Origin: an uncultured Roseibium sp.
GTDB lineage: Bacteria > Pseudomonadota > Alphaproteobacteria > Rhizobiales > Stappiaceae
Assembly: GCF_947496995.1 (NCBI RefSeq)
Contig: NZ_CANMFD010000004.1
Span: 248,001-312,000 of the forward strand
Reading direction: 5' to 3'
DNA: 64,000 nucleotides
In this document: positions 44,581 through 53,170 of the stretch, one piece after another
Numbering within the stretch: the first letter of the stretch is position 1
Layout of the letters: each line of letters starts with the position of its first letter
Translations under genes and position numbers: made by a program
Notes under the pieces: generated by a model
Seen by the model: only the letters and a program-made list of their open reading frames with translations
Told to the model about the DNA's origin: nothing
The model's database searches: none

Positions 44581-44670
44581 CACTTACAGTGTTTATCTTT
44601 AAAGTACCCGCAGCGGGCGTTAACCAATTCGTTAACGATTCGGGCGATACTCAGACGTGGAGGTCACGGA

Positions 44671-45165
44671 ATGGCGCTCAAGGTTGAGCTGAAACCGGGC
44701 GAACGGATTATTATTGGTGATAGCGTTATCACCAACGACAATCAGCGAACCCGCCTTTTTATTGAAGGCCAGGCACCCATTCTGCGGGAAAAGGATATTC
44801 TCACACTTGCTACTGCAGATACCCCGGCAAAACGCGTCTATCTGGCCGTCCAGCTGATGTATCTGTCTACGGATGTCGAGAGAATCCAGGAGAATTACTT
44901 CACCCTCGTCAACGACATAGTGAAAGCGGCGCCCAGTACGATCCCTTATGTAACCAGGATCAGTAACGCGATAATAACCGGCGCCTTTTATAAAGCACTG
45001 AAAGAAGCACGCAAGCTTATCGAGTATGAAGGGACGCTGATCGGTCATGTACAAGCAGGCAGCGCAGGCTTACCAGAAAACGAGCCAGGTGGCGATGTCA
45101 CCGAGGGAGCTGGAAGCGAATCTGCTGATGAAAGCCGCGGCACGGCTCCAGTTGATCAAGGATGA
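44671..45165 (+). CDS. flbT: Flagellar biosynthesis repressor FlbT
   Basis: A 164-residue protein. The core LKPGERIIIGDSVITND and DTPAKRVYLAVQLMYLS are the FlbT signature. FlbT represses flagellin translation by acting on leader mRNA in Caulobacter. The last 39 residues (from GHVQAG) are coded in a region that also codes, in another frame, the start of FlaF; they are low complexity and not seen in the family core. It follows the flagellin array and is co-directional. Confidence 0.93.
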   Translation: MALKVELKPGERIIIGDSVITNDNQRTRLFIEGQAPILREKDILTLATADTPAKRVYLAVQLMYLSTDVERIQENYFTLVNDIVKAAPSTIPYVTRISNAIITGAFYKALKEARKLIEYEGTLIGHVQAGSAGLPENEPGGDVTEGAGSESADESRGTAPVDQG

Positions 45166-45484
45166 ATGGGAAGACTCCTCACTTGCAGAGAAGGACGACG
45201 CACTCGTTTACAACCGCAAGCTCTGGACCATTCTTGTAACGTCGGCAACCAGCGCGGAAAGCGAGTTGCCACAGGATATCAAGAACAACATCGCCACTCT
45301 GGCGGTGTTCATTTTCAAGCAGACCATCACGATCATGACAGATGATGACGCAGGCAAACTGGCCTCCATCATCGGGATCAACAGGGCCATTGCGGAAGGC
45401 TTGCGATCGTCGCCGGAACTGGCATCAGGATCAACAGGGCAGCAACTGGAAGCCTCTGATCTCAAAGAGCAAAGCGCCGTCTGA
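45047..45484 (+). CDS. flaF: Flagellin synthesis activator FlaF
   Basis: A 145-residue protein with the FlaF features AYQKTSQVAMSPRELEANLL and LVYNRKLWTILVTSA. FlaF opposes FlbT and supports flagellin secretion or synthesis. Its first 119 bases overlap flbT in the +1 frame, much more than the usual few bases; GAAGGGA precedes the start. A terminator follows. Confidence 0.93.
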   Translation: MYKQAAQAYQKTSQVAMSPRELEANLLMKAAARLQLIKDEWEDSSLAEKDDALVYNRKLWTILVTSATSAESELPQDIKNNIATLAVFIFKQTITIMTDDDAGKLASIIGINRAIAEGLRSSPELASGSTGQQLEASDLKEQSAV

Positions 45485-45513
45485 ACAGGACCGTTCGCAC
45501 GCACCTGAATATG

Positions 45514-45545
45514 AAAGCCGGTATGATTTTCGTACCGGCTTTTTG
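45514..45545 (+). terminator. Terminator of flbT-flaF
   Basis: AAAGCCGGTA and TACCGGCTTT form a 10-bp stem around a 9-base loop, followed by TTTTT in all. The rest of the spacer to 45911 (about 365 bp, convergent with flgL) holds no feature that I can support. Confidence 0.9.
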
Positions 45546-45911
45546 CATGTCTGCAAGCTTTCAGGTCGTCCCTGACGCGTTGCCTTGACGACGTCCGGAG
45601 TACGGAGGAACCATCCGGACCGGAGGCAAGCAAAGCACGTCATCAGACGCTTGCCGGCCGGATCTCGCAAGAGCGACACGCCCTCCCCACCTTCACTGTC
45701 AAGCGCAACGCAACGCTGAGCCTGGGCTCAAGCATTTCCAGAGCGACTGTCGGATATGTCAGGAGACAGCCCATACGGCTGGATCTCGCACGCCCGGCCC
45801 CGATGGCAGACCAATGGCCTCTCTTCGCGGCTTTCGGGGTTCTGCCGAGGGCAAGGGTGCGAACTGGCAGATTTCAGGGGAATCATACCGTAGCGAAATC
45901 GTCTGCTGAAC

Positions 45912-47450
45912 TTACAGGTAATCGGAGAGCGACAGATTGAAGATGATCGCCGAGGCCCGGTAGGACACCTCGATATTGTTCTGCAGCGTCAGGATCTGCG
46001 CAGCGACCAGTTCCTGATCGACACCCTCGATTTCCGCAATGGTGCCCTCATAGCTGTTCTTGGTCTGACTGTGCCGGTCATTCGTCAGTGACATCGTGCG
46101 ATGCGTAATCGCGATGTCGGTCGAAATGTCGACGATGCCGGACTGATCCACGCCCGCTGGCTGCAGGATCGTCCGCATGTCCTTCGACAGGGCGTTGTAA
46201 TATTCCTCGTCCGTCGAGGTCGCACCGGAAAAGTCGGCGGCCACGAAGGTCGCCAGGGACTGCACCAGCTCCTTGAGCGGGTCTTCGTTGGCCCGCACGC
46301 CGTAATTCACCGACAGGCTCGTATCGATCACGGCATTCTTGTCCGCGCGCGGGTCGTCGGTTGCCGTGTTGCGTCCCGTGTACCATTCAACCGTGGTCGA
46401 TCCGCCGGCGACCAGAGCGGTCGCACTGTCGAATGGTGGGCCGTCCACACGCAGCGGCTCCTCGCCGGCGAAGGTGCTGAAGAACTCGTCCGACGCCCAT
46501 TCGTCTGAAACCGCGCGCAACGTTGTCATCGCCTGGTTCTCGATTTCAGCGGCCACCGCATCGCGCAGGTTCTGGGCGGTCTCTTCGAGATCCGCACCGA
46601 CGACGAAGGTCCCTTCCGCTTCGTCCGTCAGGGAGGCTGTCAGCTCTATCGAAATCGTTTCCGCATGATCCGGCGGCAGGCTCAGTTCGATCGTTATCGT
46701 TTCTCCCAGCGCCGGCTGGCCGGTGAAGGCAATATCGACGTTGTCCGGGTCCGCCGCGGCCGGGCCGGTGATCGTCACGTTGGTGAGCGACGATGTGACG
46801 GCGGAAATATCGAAGCCGAAGTCATGTGCTCCGTCTTCCGTAATCGAAAAGGTGGAATCGGTCGGATCGCCGAAGCCGTCGTAATTCGTCGTCAACGCCG
46901 AAATCGTCGTCCGACCCGTATTGGTCGCACCGAGATTGGCCTCGGCGAATTCGCTCATGTAGGTTCGCAGACCGTCAAGACCACCGGCGCCATTCAGGAT
47001 GGTGTCCATGGAGGCGACCGGGCTGTCGATGGCATCCGTTCCGCCGAAAACATAGTATCCTGCAATTTCGGTATTGAGGATGTTGAGCGTTTCGTTCAGC
47101 AGAAGCTCGGCCCGCGACTGGGTCTGTGTCTGCCCGTCGTCCTGAACCACGAAGTCGTTGCTATCGAGCGCCGTTTTCGAGTCGCGCCGGATATCTTCCA
47201 GGCGGTCGAGTGACAGGTTCATCGTCTCCAGATGCAGATTGGCAACGGTGATCGTCTCCTGGAAGGTCTCGATCATGCTGACCTTCTGTGTCAGCTGAAT
47301 ATCCAGAAGGCGCCGGTCGCCGACGTCGCCGAAAGTGGTCCCGACTTTGCCCGTTGCCAGTTGCGTGGTCTTTTCGGCCAGCAGATCGTTCATCTCGCTG
47401 AGCTGACGCGTGATATAGTTTCTGGAGGTTGTGATGTTACCGATCGTCAT
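45912..47450 (-). CDS. flgL: Hook-filament junction protein FlgL
   Basis: A 512-residue flagellin-fold protein. The N-terminal SRNYITRQLSEMNDLLAEKT then QLATGKV and the C-terminal QILTLQNNIEVSYRASAIIF then NLSLSDYL match FlgL ends. The large Asp/Thr-rich centre is variable. It caps the hook and connects the filament. Last gene of the flgE-flgK-flgL set, 15 bp after flgK. Confidence 0.95.
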   Translation of the reverse strand: MTIGNITTSRNYITRQLSEMNDLLAEKTTQLATGKVGTTFGDVGDRRLLDIQLTQKVSMIETFQETITVANLHLETMNLSLDRLEDIRRDSKTALDSNDFVVQDDGQTQTQSRAELLLNETLNILNTEIAGYYVFGGTDAIDSPVASMDTILNGAGGLDGLRTYMSEFAEANLGATNTGRTTISALTTNYDGFGDPTDSTFSITEDGAHDFGFDISAVTSSLTNVTITGPAAADPDNVDIAFTGQPALGETITIELSLPPDHAETISIELTASLTDEAEGTFVVGADLEETAQNLRDAVAAEIENQAMTTLRAVSDEWASDEFFSTFAGEEPLRVDGPPFDSATALVAGGSTTVEWYTGRNTATDDPRADKNAVIDTSLSVNYGVRANEDPLKELVQSLATFVAADFSGATSTDEEYYNALSKDMRTILQPAGVDQSGIVDISTDIAITHRTMSLTNDRHSQTKNSYEGTIAEIEGVDQELVAAQILTLQNNIEVSYRASAIIFNLSLSDYL

Positions 47451-47465
47451 AAGTCACTTCCCGCA

Positions 47466-49319
47466 CTACACGATTGTCAGGAGCTCGTCGAAGAGATCCT
47501 TGATGGTCTGCATGACACGCGCATTGGCCGCATAGGCATTTTCAAGCTGAACCATGAAGGCAAGTTCCGCGTCCAGGTCCACCGCGTAGCTTTCCTCGTA
47601 GCGGACCGCCAGATTGACGGTCAGCGTTTCCTTCGAATTCGCAAATGTCGCCGCGTCCTCGGCCTGATTGCCCTGGAAAGCGACGGTGTGGTTCACAAAG
47701 TCCAGGACGGTGCCCTGGAAGGGTGTCGATGTGCTGCCGATACCTGCTGCCGGATCGAAATAGGTCGTTCCGCTCCTGAGCGCCTCGGACAGATACTGCG
47801 CCCGCGCCGGATCGTTGGTGGTGTTCGGCTCGGGCGTCGTCTGGTAGTTCACCAGAAGAGCGCTGTCGGCGAGCAGATCCGGATTGACGCCAATGCCGCT
47901 GGCATATCCAACCCGCTGGCCGCCGCCTTCCAGAGCGTCGGTGAAAAGCTCCGGCCCGTCCCGCTTGTCGACGAAGATCGCCAGCGCGAGCCCCTGGTCG
48001 GAATCGGCGGTGGCCGTGACTTCCGAAGACAGGCTTTGAACGCTGGTCGGCGCCGTGTTGTCGCCCAGAACGCGCAGATTGTCGGAACCGTCATTGCTGA
48101 CAAGAAGTCCGGTACCGCCAAGCGCGGCAGTGATATTTGTGATGTAGGTCGCCGGCAAGCCGCTGGAGATATCGAAGCCGTAGACGGTGTCGCTGGGGTC
48201 CGCGGTTGCGGAGTTGTCCAGTGGCAGAAGCGTCGGATCGTCCACGGCCACCAGCGTCACCGTCTGCGCATCCCCGGCTGCGTCGGTATATTCCAGTGTG
48301 ATCGTGTTTCCCGGCTGCATGCCGGACACATCCAGGTCGAAACCTTCGTCAAGGCCGACGGTCGCAGCCGTGCCGGACTCGGTGACATTCGAGAAAGCCA
48401 GCGAAATTTCCGCGGCGATCGTATCGAGCTGCTTTTGCGCTTCGAGCAGAATATCGTCCCGCAGTTCAGCGGTTGCCAGCATCGAGCCCGAGCGGGATCC
48501 GGAAATAAGATCGTAGGTGGTGCCACCGGCCGTTGTCACCAGAACCGAATTTCCGGGCTGCCCCGGCTGCAGGTAATGCGAGCTGTCGTATGTGAGTGTC
48601 GAGGCACGGGTATCCGCATATAGCTGCTGCCCTTCTGCCGTCTGGATGAAAAGCGTGTTGTTTTCTTCCTTGGTGACATTCACGTCCAGATAACCGGAGA
48701 GCTGCTCGACCAGCCGGTCGCGCTCGTCCTCCATTTCCGCGCTTGAAATCTCGGCCTGGGTCGCATCCCGGATCGCCACATCGATATCCGCAATGCTGGC
48801 GAGAAGACTGTTCACGGTTTCCGTCTGGCGCGCCAGACTGTCGTCGGCTTCCTGGCGCAGGTCCGTTATCTGGCTGTAGGACGAATTGAGCTCGCGGGCA
48901 AAGGCGTCGGCGAGCGCGACGACGTCACTTTGGGCTGCAAAGTTGCCCGGATCGTTGACCAGGAGAGACAGGGAGGATGACAATTCACCGGCCAGAACGG
49001 AAAGACCGCTGCTGTCGTCCCGTGTCCCGAAAATATCGTCCAGGCGGTCGGTGAAGTCGGAGATCTGCCGAGCGTAACTGGTATCGGCGATCGAGTTGAA
49101 ATAGTCGGCCTGGATCTGCTCGTCGACGATCCGCCGCACTTCCGTCGCCGTGACACCGGAAACATTGCCCAGGGTGTCGAAATACACATTCGCCGAAACG
49201 GTCTTTTTCGAATAACCAGCCGTGTCAGCATTCGCGATATTGGCCGCCGTGACGTCCAACTGGCGCTGATTGTATTTGATTCCGAAGACCGCGGTATTCA
49301 GGGCACTTGTCAGTCCCAT
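47466..49319 (-). CDS. flgK: Hook-associated protein FlgK
   Basis: A 617-residue protein of the hook-filament junction. N-terminus LTSALNTAVFGIKYNQRQLD then TAANIANADTAGYSKK, and C-terminus FMVQLENAYAANARVMQTIK are typical. Between flgE and flgL on the minus strand. A hairpin separates it from flgE. Confidence 0.96.
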   Translation of the reverse strand: MGLTSALNTAVFGIKYNQRQLDVTAANIANADTAGYSKKTVSANVYFDTLGNVSGVTATEVRRIVDEQIQADYFNSIADTSYARQISDFTDRLDDIFGTRDDSSGLSVLAGELSSSLSLLVNDPGNFAAQSDVVALADAFARELNSSYSQITDLRQEADDSLARQTETVNSLLASIADIDVAIRDATQAEISSAEMEDERDRLVEQLSGYLDVNVTKEENNTLFIQTAEGQQLYADTRASTLTYDSSHYLQPGQPGNSVLVTTAGGTTYDLISGSRSGSMLATAELRDDILLEAQKQLDTIAAEISLAFSNVTESGTAATVGLDEGFDLDVSGMQPGNTITLEYTDAAGDAQTVTLVAVDDPTLLPLDNSATADPSDTVYGFDISSGLPATYITNITAALGGTGLLVSNDGSDNLRVLGDNTAPTSVQSLSSEVTATADSDQGLALAIFVDKRDGPELFTDALEGGGQRVGYASGIGVNPDLLADSALLVNYQTTPEPNTTNDPARAQYLSEALRSGTTYFDPAAGIGSTSTPFQGTVLDFVNHTVAFQGNQAEDAATFANSKETLTVNLAVRYEESYAVDLDAELAFMVQLENAYAANARVMQTIKDLFDELLTIV

Positions 49320-49361
49320 GGCGGTTTCTCCCAGGGTTACGCTACGGCTTGGCCGAAAGAA

Positions 49362-49383
49362 CCGGCGGGTTGGAACCCGCCGG
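49362..49383 (-). terminator. Hairpin between flgE and flgK
   Basis: CCGGCGGGT-TGGA-ACCCGCCGG is a perfect 9-bp stem with no U-tract. It could reduce read-through so that FlgE is made in excess over FlgK, or protect the flgE mRNA end. Confidence 0.4.
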
Positions 49384-49393
49384 CGAGCTCAGA

Positions 49394-50779
49394 TTACCTG
49401 ACCATGTTCAAGGCGCTGTCGAGCATCTCATCGGCTGATGTGACGATCTTGGAGTTGGCTGAATAAGCCTGCTGCGTGATGATCAGTTTGGAGAATTCGT
49501 CCGCGATATCCGCGTTCGACAGCTCCAGCTTGTTCGAGCGGATCTGTCCGCCGCCGGTCAGATCCGGATCACCTGAAGACGATGTTGCCGCAAAGGCAGC
49601 CCCGTCCACGCGCTGCAGGTTCTGCTCGGCTTCGAAGGTCGCAAGTGGGATCTGGAAGACCGGGCGCTGCTGGTTGTTGGAATAGCTCGCGATCACCCGG
49701 CCGGATTCATCGACAGCAACCCCAACCAGTTCACCGGCTGCATAACCGTCCTGATCGAGACTGACGGAACTCGCCGTACCGTCCGCATCCGAATACTGCG
49801 TCAGCGCGCCACCACCGAAGGATATTTCGACATTGGAAACGGTTGTTCCGCCGATGGTCAGGCTGGCGATGGTGAAGTTCTCGTTGGCGAAGTCGGCGGT
49901 ACCGATACCCAGGGTACCGTCCATGCTGCTCAGTTCGCCGGTGTCGTCGAACGTCACTTCCCCGACGTTGTACCAGGTGTCCCCGGTATCTTCACCGGTC
50001 GCGATGTACATGTTCCAGGTGTCTTCGACAGGCGGCAGAGCTCCTGTATCCTCGTTCGCTGTCTTGGCGTAACGCACCTCGACGTTCATCGCCGTACCGT
50101 TCTGGTTATAGATGCTGATCGACCCGCCGGAGATGGAGCTGTCGAGGAAGTCCTGATTATCGGCGGCATCGACATTGCCGGTGCCAACCGACCCGTTCAG
50201 CAGCGCCGATGCATCGGTATCGGCATAATCGTTCGGCTGCGGGATGCGCGGCAGGTTGGCCTGGTAGTCAATCGTCGTAGTTGCGGAGGCTGCCAGCGGC
50301 TGGTTCTCCACACGGATCACCGAGGCTGCATCGCCGATCGCATTGCCCGTTTCAGGGTCGAGAGGAAAACCCTGCAGATAATATCCCGCGCCGTTGATGA
50401 GATAACCTTCCTGGTCGCGCTCGAAATCGCCGGCGCGTGTATAGAAAGTCTCTTCGGCGAAAGACGTCGAGCCGTCAATGACATCGGAGGCCCGGGTCAC
50501 GACGAAGTAGCCCTCGCCGTTGATCGCCATGTAGGTATCCACGTCGACATCCGTAATGTCGCCCTGGATCGTGTTGGTGGCGCGCGATGTGGACGTGGTG
50601 GTACCGGACACCTGCGCAGCCTGGGTATAACCGCCGCCGGATACCAGATCGGAGAAAGTCGTATCGAGCCGTTTGTAGCCGGTTGTCTGCGAGTTGGCGA
50701 CGTTACCGGAGATATTCTCCAGCGCCGTTGCCTGCGCAGTCAGGCCGGAAACCGCCGTATTGATAGCCCCATAAATACC
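49394..50779 (-). CDS. flgE: Flagellar hook protein FlgE
   Basis: A 461-residue hook protein. Start at ATG 50779: MGIYGAINTAVSGLTAQATA then LENISGNVANSQTTGYKR is the axial signature; the next in-frame start upstream has only a non-conserved extension. The C-terminal NADIADEFSKLIITQQAYSA and final SADEMLDSALNMVR complete the fold. A strong sigma-54 promoter lies 69 bp upstream. Confidence 0.96.
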   Translation of the reverse strand, partial: GIYGAINTAVSGLTAQATALENISGNVANSQTTGYKRLDTTFSDLVSGGGYTQAAQVSGTTTSTSRATNTIQGDITDVDVDTYMAINGEGYFVVTRASDVIDGSTSFAEETFYTRAGDFERDQEGYLINGAGYYLQGFPLDPETGNAIGDAASVIRVENQPLAASATTTIDYQANLPRIPQPNDYADTDASALLNGSVGTGNVDAADNQDFLDSSISGGSISIYNQNGTAMNVEVRYAKTANEDTGALPPVEDTWNMYIATGEDTGDTWYNVGEVTFDDTGELSSMDGTLGIGTADFANENFTIASLTIGGTTVSNVEISFGGGALTQYSDADGTASSVSLDQDGYAAGELVGVAVDESGRVIASYSNNQQRPVFQIPLATFEAEQNLQRVDGAAFAATSSSGDPDLTGGGQIRSNKLELSNADIADEFSKLIITQQAYSANSKIVTSADEMLDSALNMVR

Positions 50780-50847
50780 CATGTTTCGTCCTCTTGATAG
50801 ATTGGGCACGATTGACGAGAGCTTGCGCCCCTATTCGGCCCTTCACC

Positions 50848-50863
50848 CGCAAGGGGCGTGCCA
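50848..50863 (-). promoter_or_regulatory. Sigma-54 promoter of flgE
   Basis: On the minus strand TGGCACG-CCCC-TTGCG, an excellent match to TGGCACG-N4-TTGCW with GG-N10-GC spacing. Further upstream (50939-50990) GGCAA/TGCC-type words recur (CCCGGCAAGC, GGGCAAAAAC) and could bind the activator. No gene is seen in 50780-51082. Confidence 0.85.
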
Positions 50864-51082
50864 AGTCGGAAGAATGAAATTTTATTGTTTTAATTCAATA
50901 ACTTGAATAACAAGCCCGTCTGTGAGGATGCAAAAACCACCCGGCAAGCATCAGCGTGAAGGGCAAAAACTTCCTGCCGTGATGGGCAAGACTGTCCATA
51001 TGCACAGGCTGCAGGCTCTCCGCCTCTTTACGCACTTGCGTCGGGAAGCCGGGCCTGCCACTTTTCGCGCAACGAATTCAAG

Positions 51083-51940
51083 ATGGACGGCCCCATGCGT
51101 TTCGAAGGAACTGAAGACTACATCGCCACGGAAGACCTGCGTATTGCCGTGAATGCGGCCGTTGCGCTGGAGCGGCCGCTGCTGATCAAGGGGGAACCCG
51201 GCACCGGTAAGACCGTGCTCGCTCAGCAGGTGGCTTCGGCCTTGAACGCGCCCCTGATCGAGTGGCACGTCAAGTCCACCACCAAGGCGCAGCAGGGCCT
51301 TTACGAATACGACGCGGTCTCCCGTCTGCGCGACAGCCAGTTGGGCGACGAACGGGTGAAGGACATCAACAACTACATCCGCAAGGGGAAGCTCTGGGAG
51401 GCGTTCGATGCGCCGCAAAGGCCGGTTCTGCTGATCGACGAGATCGACAAGGCGGACATCGAGTTCCCGAACGACCTTCTTCTGGAACTCGACCGCATGG
51501 AATTCCACGTCTACGAGACCGGCGATACCGTGCGGGCAAGACAGCGGCCGGTGGTGATCATCACCTCCAACAATGAAAAGGACCTCCCCGACGCCTTTCT
51601 GCGCCGGTGCTTTTTCCACTTCATCAAGTTTCCGGACGCGGAAACGATGGCCGAAATCGTGGAGGTGCACTTTCCGGACATCAAGAAGCGTCTGCTGTCA
51701 GAAGCCCTGCGCCTGTTCTATGATGTCAGGGACGTGCCTGGTCTCAAGAAGAAGCCGTCCACCTCGGAACTCATCGACTGGATCAAGCTGTTGCTCAACG
51801 AAGACGTCGATCCGGAAACCCTTCGTCAACAGGACGGTGCCAAACTGATCCCTCCGCTGCACGGCGCGCTGTTGAAGAACGAGCAGGACGTCCATCTGTT
51901 TGAACGTCTGGCGTTCATGTCGCGCCGGGAGCGGACCTGA
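51083..51940 (+). CDS. MoxR-family AAA+ ATPase
   Basis: A 285-residue ATPase. Walker A GEPGTGKT at 37-44, Walker B VLLIDEIDKAD, sensor 1 ITSNNEKDLPDAFLRRC with arginine finger. MoxR proteins act as chaperones for VWA-domain partners; a VWA protein is encoded 4 kb downstream at 55934. The start is uncertain between ATG 51083 and 51095; no ribosome site stands out. A small exported-protein gene follows after 19 bp. Confidence 0.92.
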   Translation: MDGPMRFEGTEDYIATEDLRIAVNAAVALERPLLIKGEPGTGKTVLAQQVASALNAPLIEWHVKSTTKAQQGLYEYDAVSRLRDSQLGDERVKDINNYIRKGKLWEAFDAPQRPVLLIDEIDKADIEFPNDLLLELDRMEFHVYETGDTVRARQRPVVIITSNNEKDLPDAFLRRCFFHFIKFPDAETMAEIVEVHFPDIKKRLLSEALRLFYDVRDVPGLKKKPSTSELIDWIKLLLNEDVDPETLRQQDGAKLIPPLHGALLKNEQDVHLFERLAFMSRRERT

Positions 51941-51959
51941 ACGCAAAGAGGAGAATGCC

Positions 51960-52505
51960 TTGGCGAGACGGCTCGCGATCCTGTTTCTGCTGGCGGCTGC
52001 AAGCCTGTTGCCGCATGGCCTGATGTCGGGACCCGCCCGCGCGCAGGTTCCGCCGGAGCAGGATGCGGGCTGGCAGAGCGCCGTCGGCGGCTTGCGCCAT
52101 TTCACCGGCCTGCGCTGCCCGGACATGATCGGCAGCTTTTATCGCATAAAGGTGATGCAGGGGGACGCGGTCAGCCTGGCCGGCTGCGTCTATACCGGCC
52201 GCGATGGCATAACCGCCGTGCTGCGCAATCATCTTGAAACAACCGGCCGCCGCGAAGCACTGACATTTTCGCGCAGCTACAAGGCCGCCGGGTTCGAGCC
52301 GATCAAGCTGTCGGGCGCCGCCGCATCGGGCACCTCCTTCCGCACCCGCAACTGGACGCCCACAAGCCTGTGCGAAACCCTGTGGTATTTTTCCGGCGAA
52401 CAGGCCGATTATACCCTATGGCTGTCGTACACTTTGCCGACTCAGGAAATTGAAGTCGGTCCGGCGGTGGCGGCCTTCACCCAGGCCCTCGCCAGCCAGA
52501 ACTGA
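51960..52505 (+). CDS. Hypothetical exported protein
   Basis: A 181-residue protein with signal peptide (RLAILFLLAAASLLPHGLM then PARAQ, cleavage near there). Mature part has paired Cys (LRCPD, LAGCVYT, SLCET) and no domain that I recognise. Start TTG 51960, with AGAGGAG just before it; it overlaps nothing. It lies between moxR and sixA, and its role is unknown. Confidence 0.75.
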   Translation: MARRLAILFLLAAASLLPHGLMSGPARAQVPPEQDAGWQSAVGGLRHFTGLRCPDMIGSFYRIKVMQGDAVSLAGCVYTGRDGITAVLRNHLETTGRREALTFSRSYKAAGFEPIKLSGAAASGTSFRTRNWTPTSLCETLWYFSGEQADYTLWLSYTLPTQEIEVGPAVAAFTQALASQN

Positions 52506-52572
52506 CGGCGACACGACCCTGACCGTTTTGCGGGCACACCGCCGCGGCAAACGAGAGCTCCGGAAACATGAC

Positions 52573-53097
52573 ATGCGGTTACTTCTTCTAAGACATGCCA
52601 AATCCGATTGGGGAGATGACGATATCGCGGATATCGACCGTCCGCTGAACAGCCGTGGCAAGACCGCCGCCGTGACGATGGCGCGTTACATGAAGGACGC
52701 CGGACTGCTGCCCAATCAGATCCTGTGTTCAACGGCCCAGCGCACGCGCGAAACCCTGGCTCGGCTTCTGCCTTTCCTGCCTCAGGAAGCCCAGATCCAC
52801 CTGATCTCCGACCTTTACCAGCAAAGCGAGGACGACTATTCCGGCCTCATTCGCAAACATGGCGGCAGGGCCCAGAACCTGATGGTGATCGGTCACAATC
52901 CCGCGACGGAAGACACCGCCCTCAGCCTGACGGGAACCGCCGACGCGCAGGCCATGTCCGACCTTCAGGAAAAATATCCGACCGGGGCGCTGGCGGTCAT
53001 CGATTTCGATATTGCCGAGTGGGCCGAGCTGCATCCCAAAACCGGCCACCTGGAGCGGTTTACCAGACCGCGCGACCTGAAAGACGCCGCCGACTGA
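52573..53097 (+). CDS. sixA: SixA-type histidine phosphatase
   Basis: A 174-residue phosphohistidine phosphatase. The RHG motif is LLLRHAKSDWGD (about 4-15) with catalytic His, and the second His is in MVIGHNPATED (about 95). SixA dephosphorylates HPt or phosphotransfer proteins; an HPt protein is encoded 8 kb downstream, but no direct link is shown. Start at ATG 52573 fits the family. Confidence 0.88.
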   Translation: MRLLLLRHAKSDWGDDDIADIDRPLNSRGKTAAVTMARYMKDAGLLPNQILCSTAQRTRETLARLLPFLPQEAQIHLISDLYQQSEDDYSGLIRKHGGRAQNLMVIGHNPATEDTALSLTGTADAQAMSDLQEKYPTGALAVIDFDIAEWAELHPKTGHLERFTRPRDLKDAAD

Positions 53098-53170
53098 ACG
53101 TCGGCCTTGCCTTCGCAATAGTCCGGCTCCGCGAGAGCCCGCATTTGCACTTGCCCCTTCCCGCGCTTAC

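Noticed and set aside
44624-44640. CtrA-like site before flbT (GTTAACCAATTCGTTAACG)
   Set aside because: The two TTAA words are eight bases apart, not seven; palindromic but off the consensus spacing.
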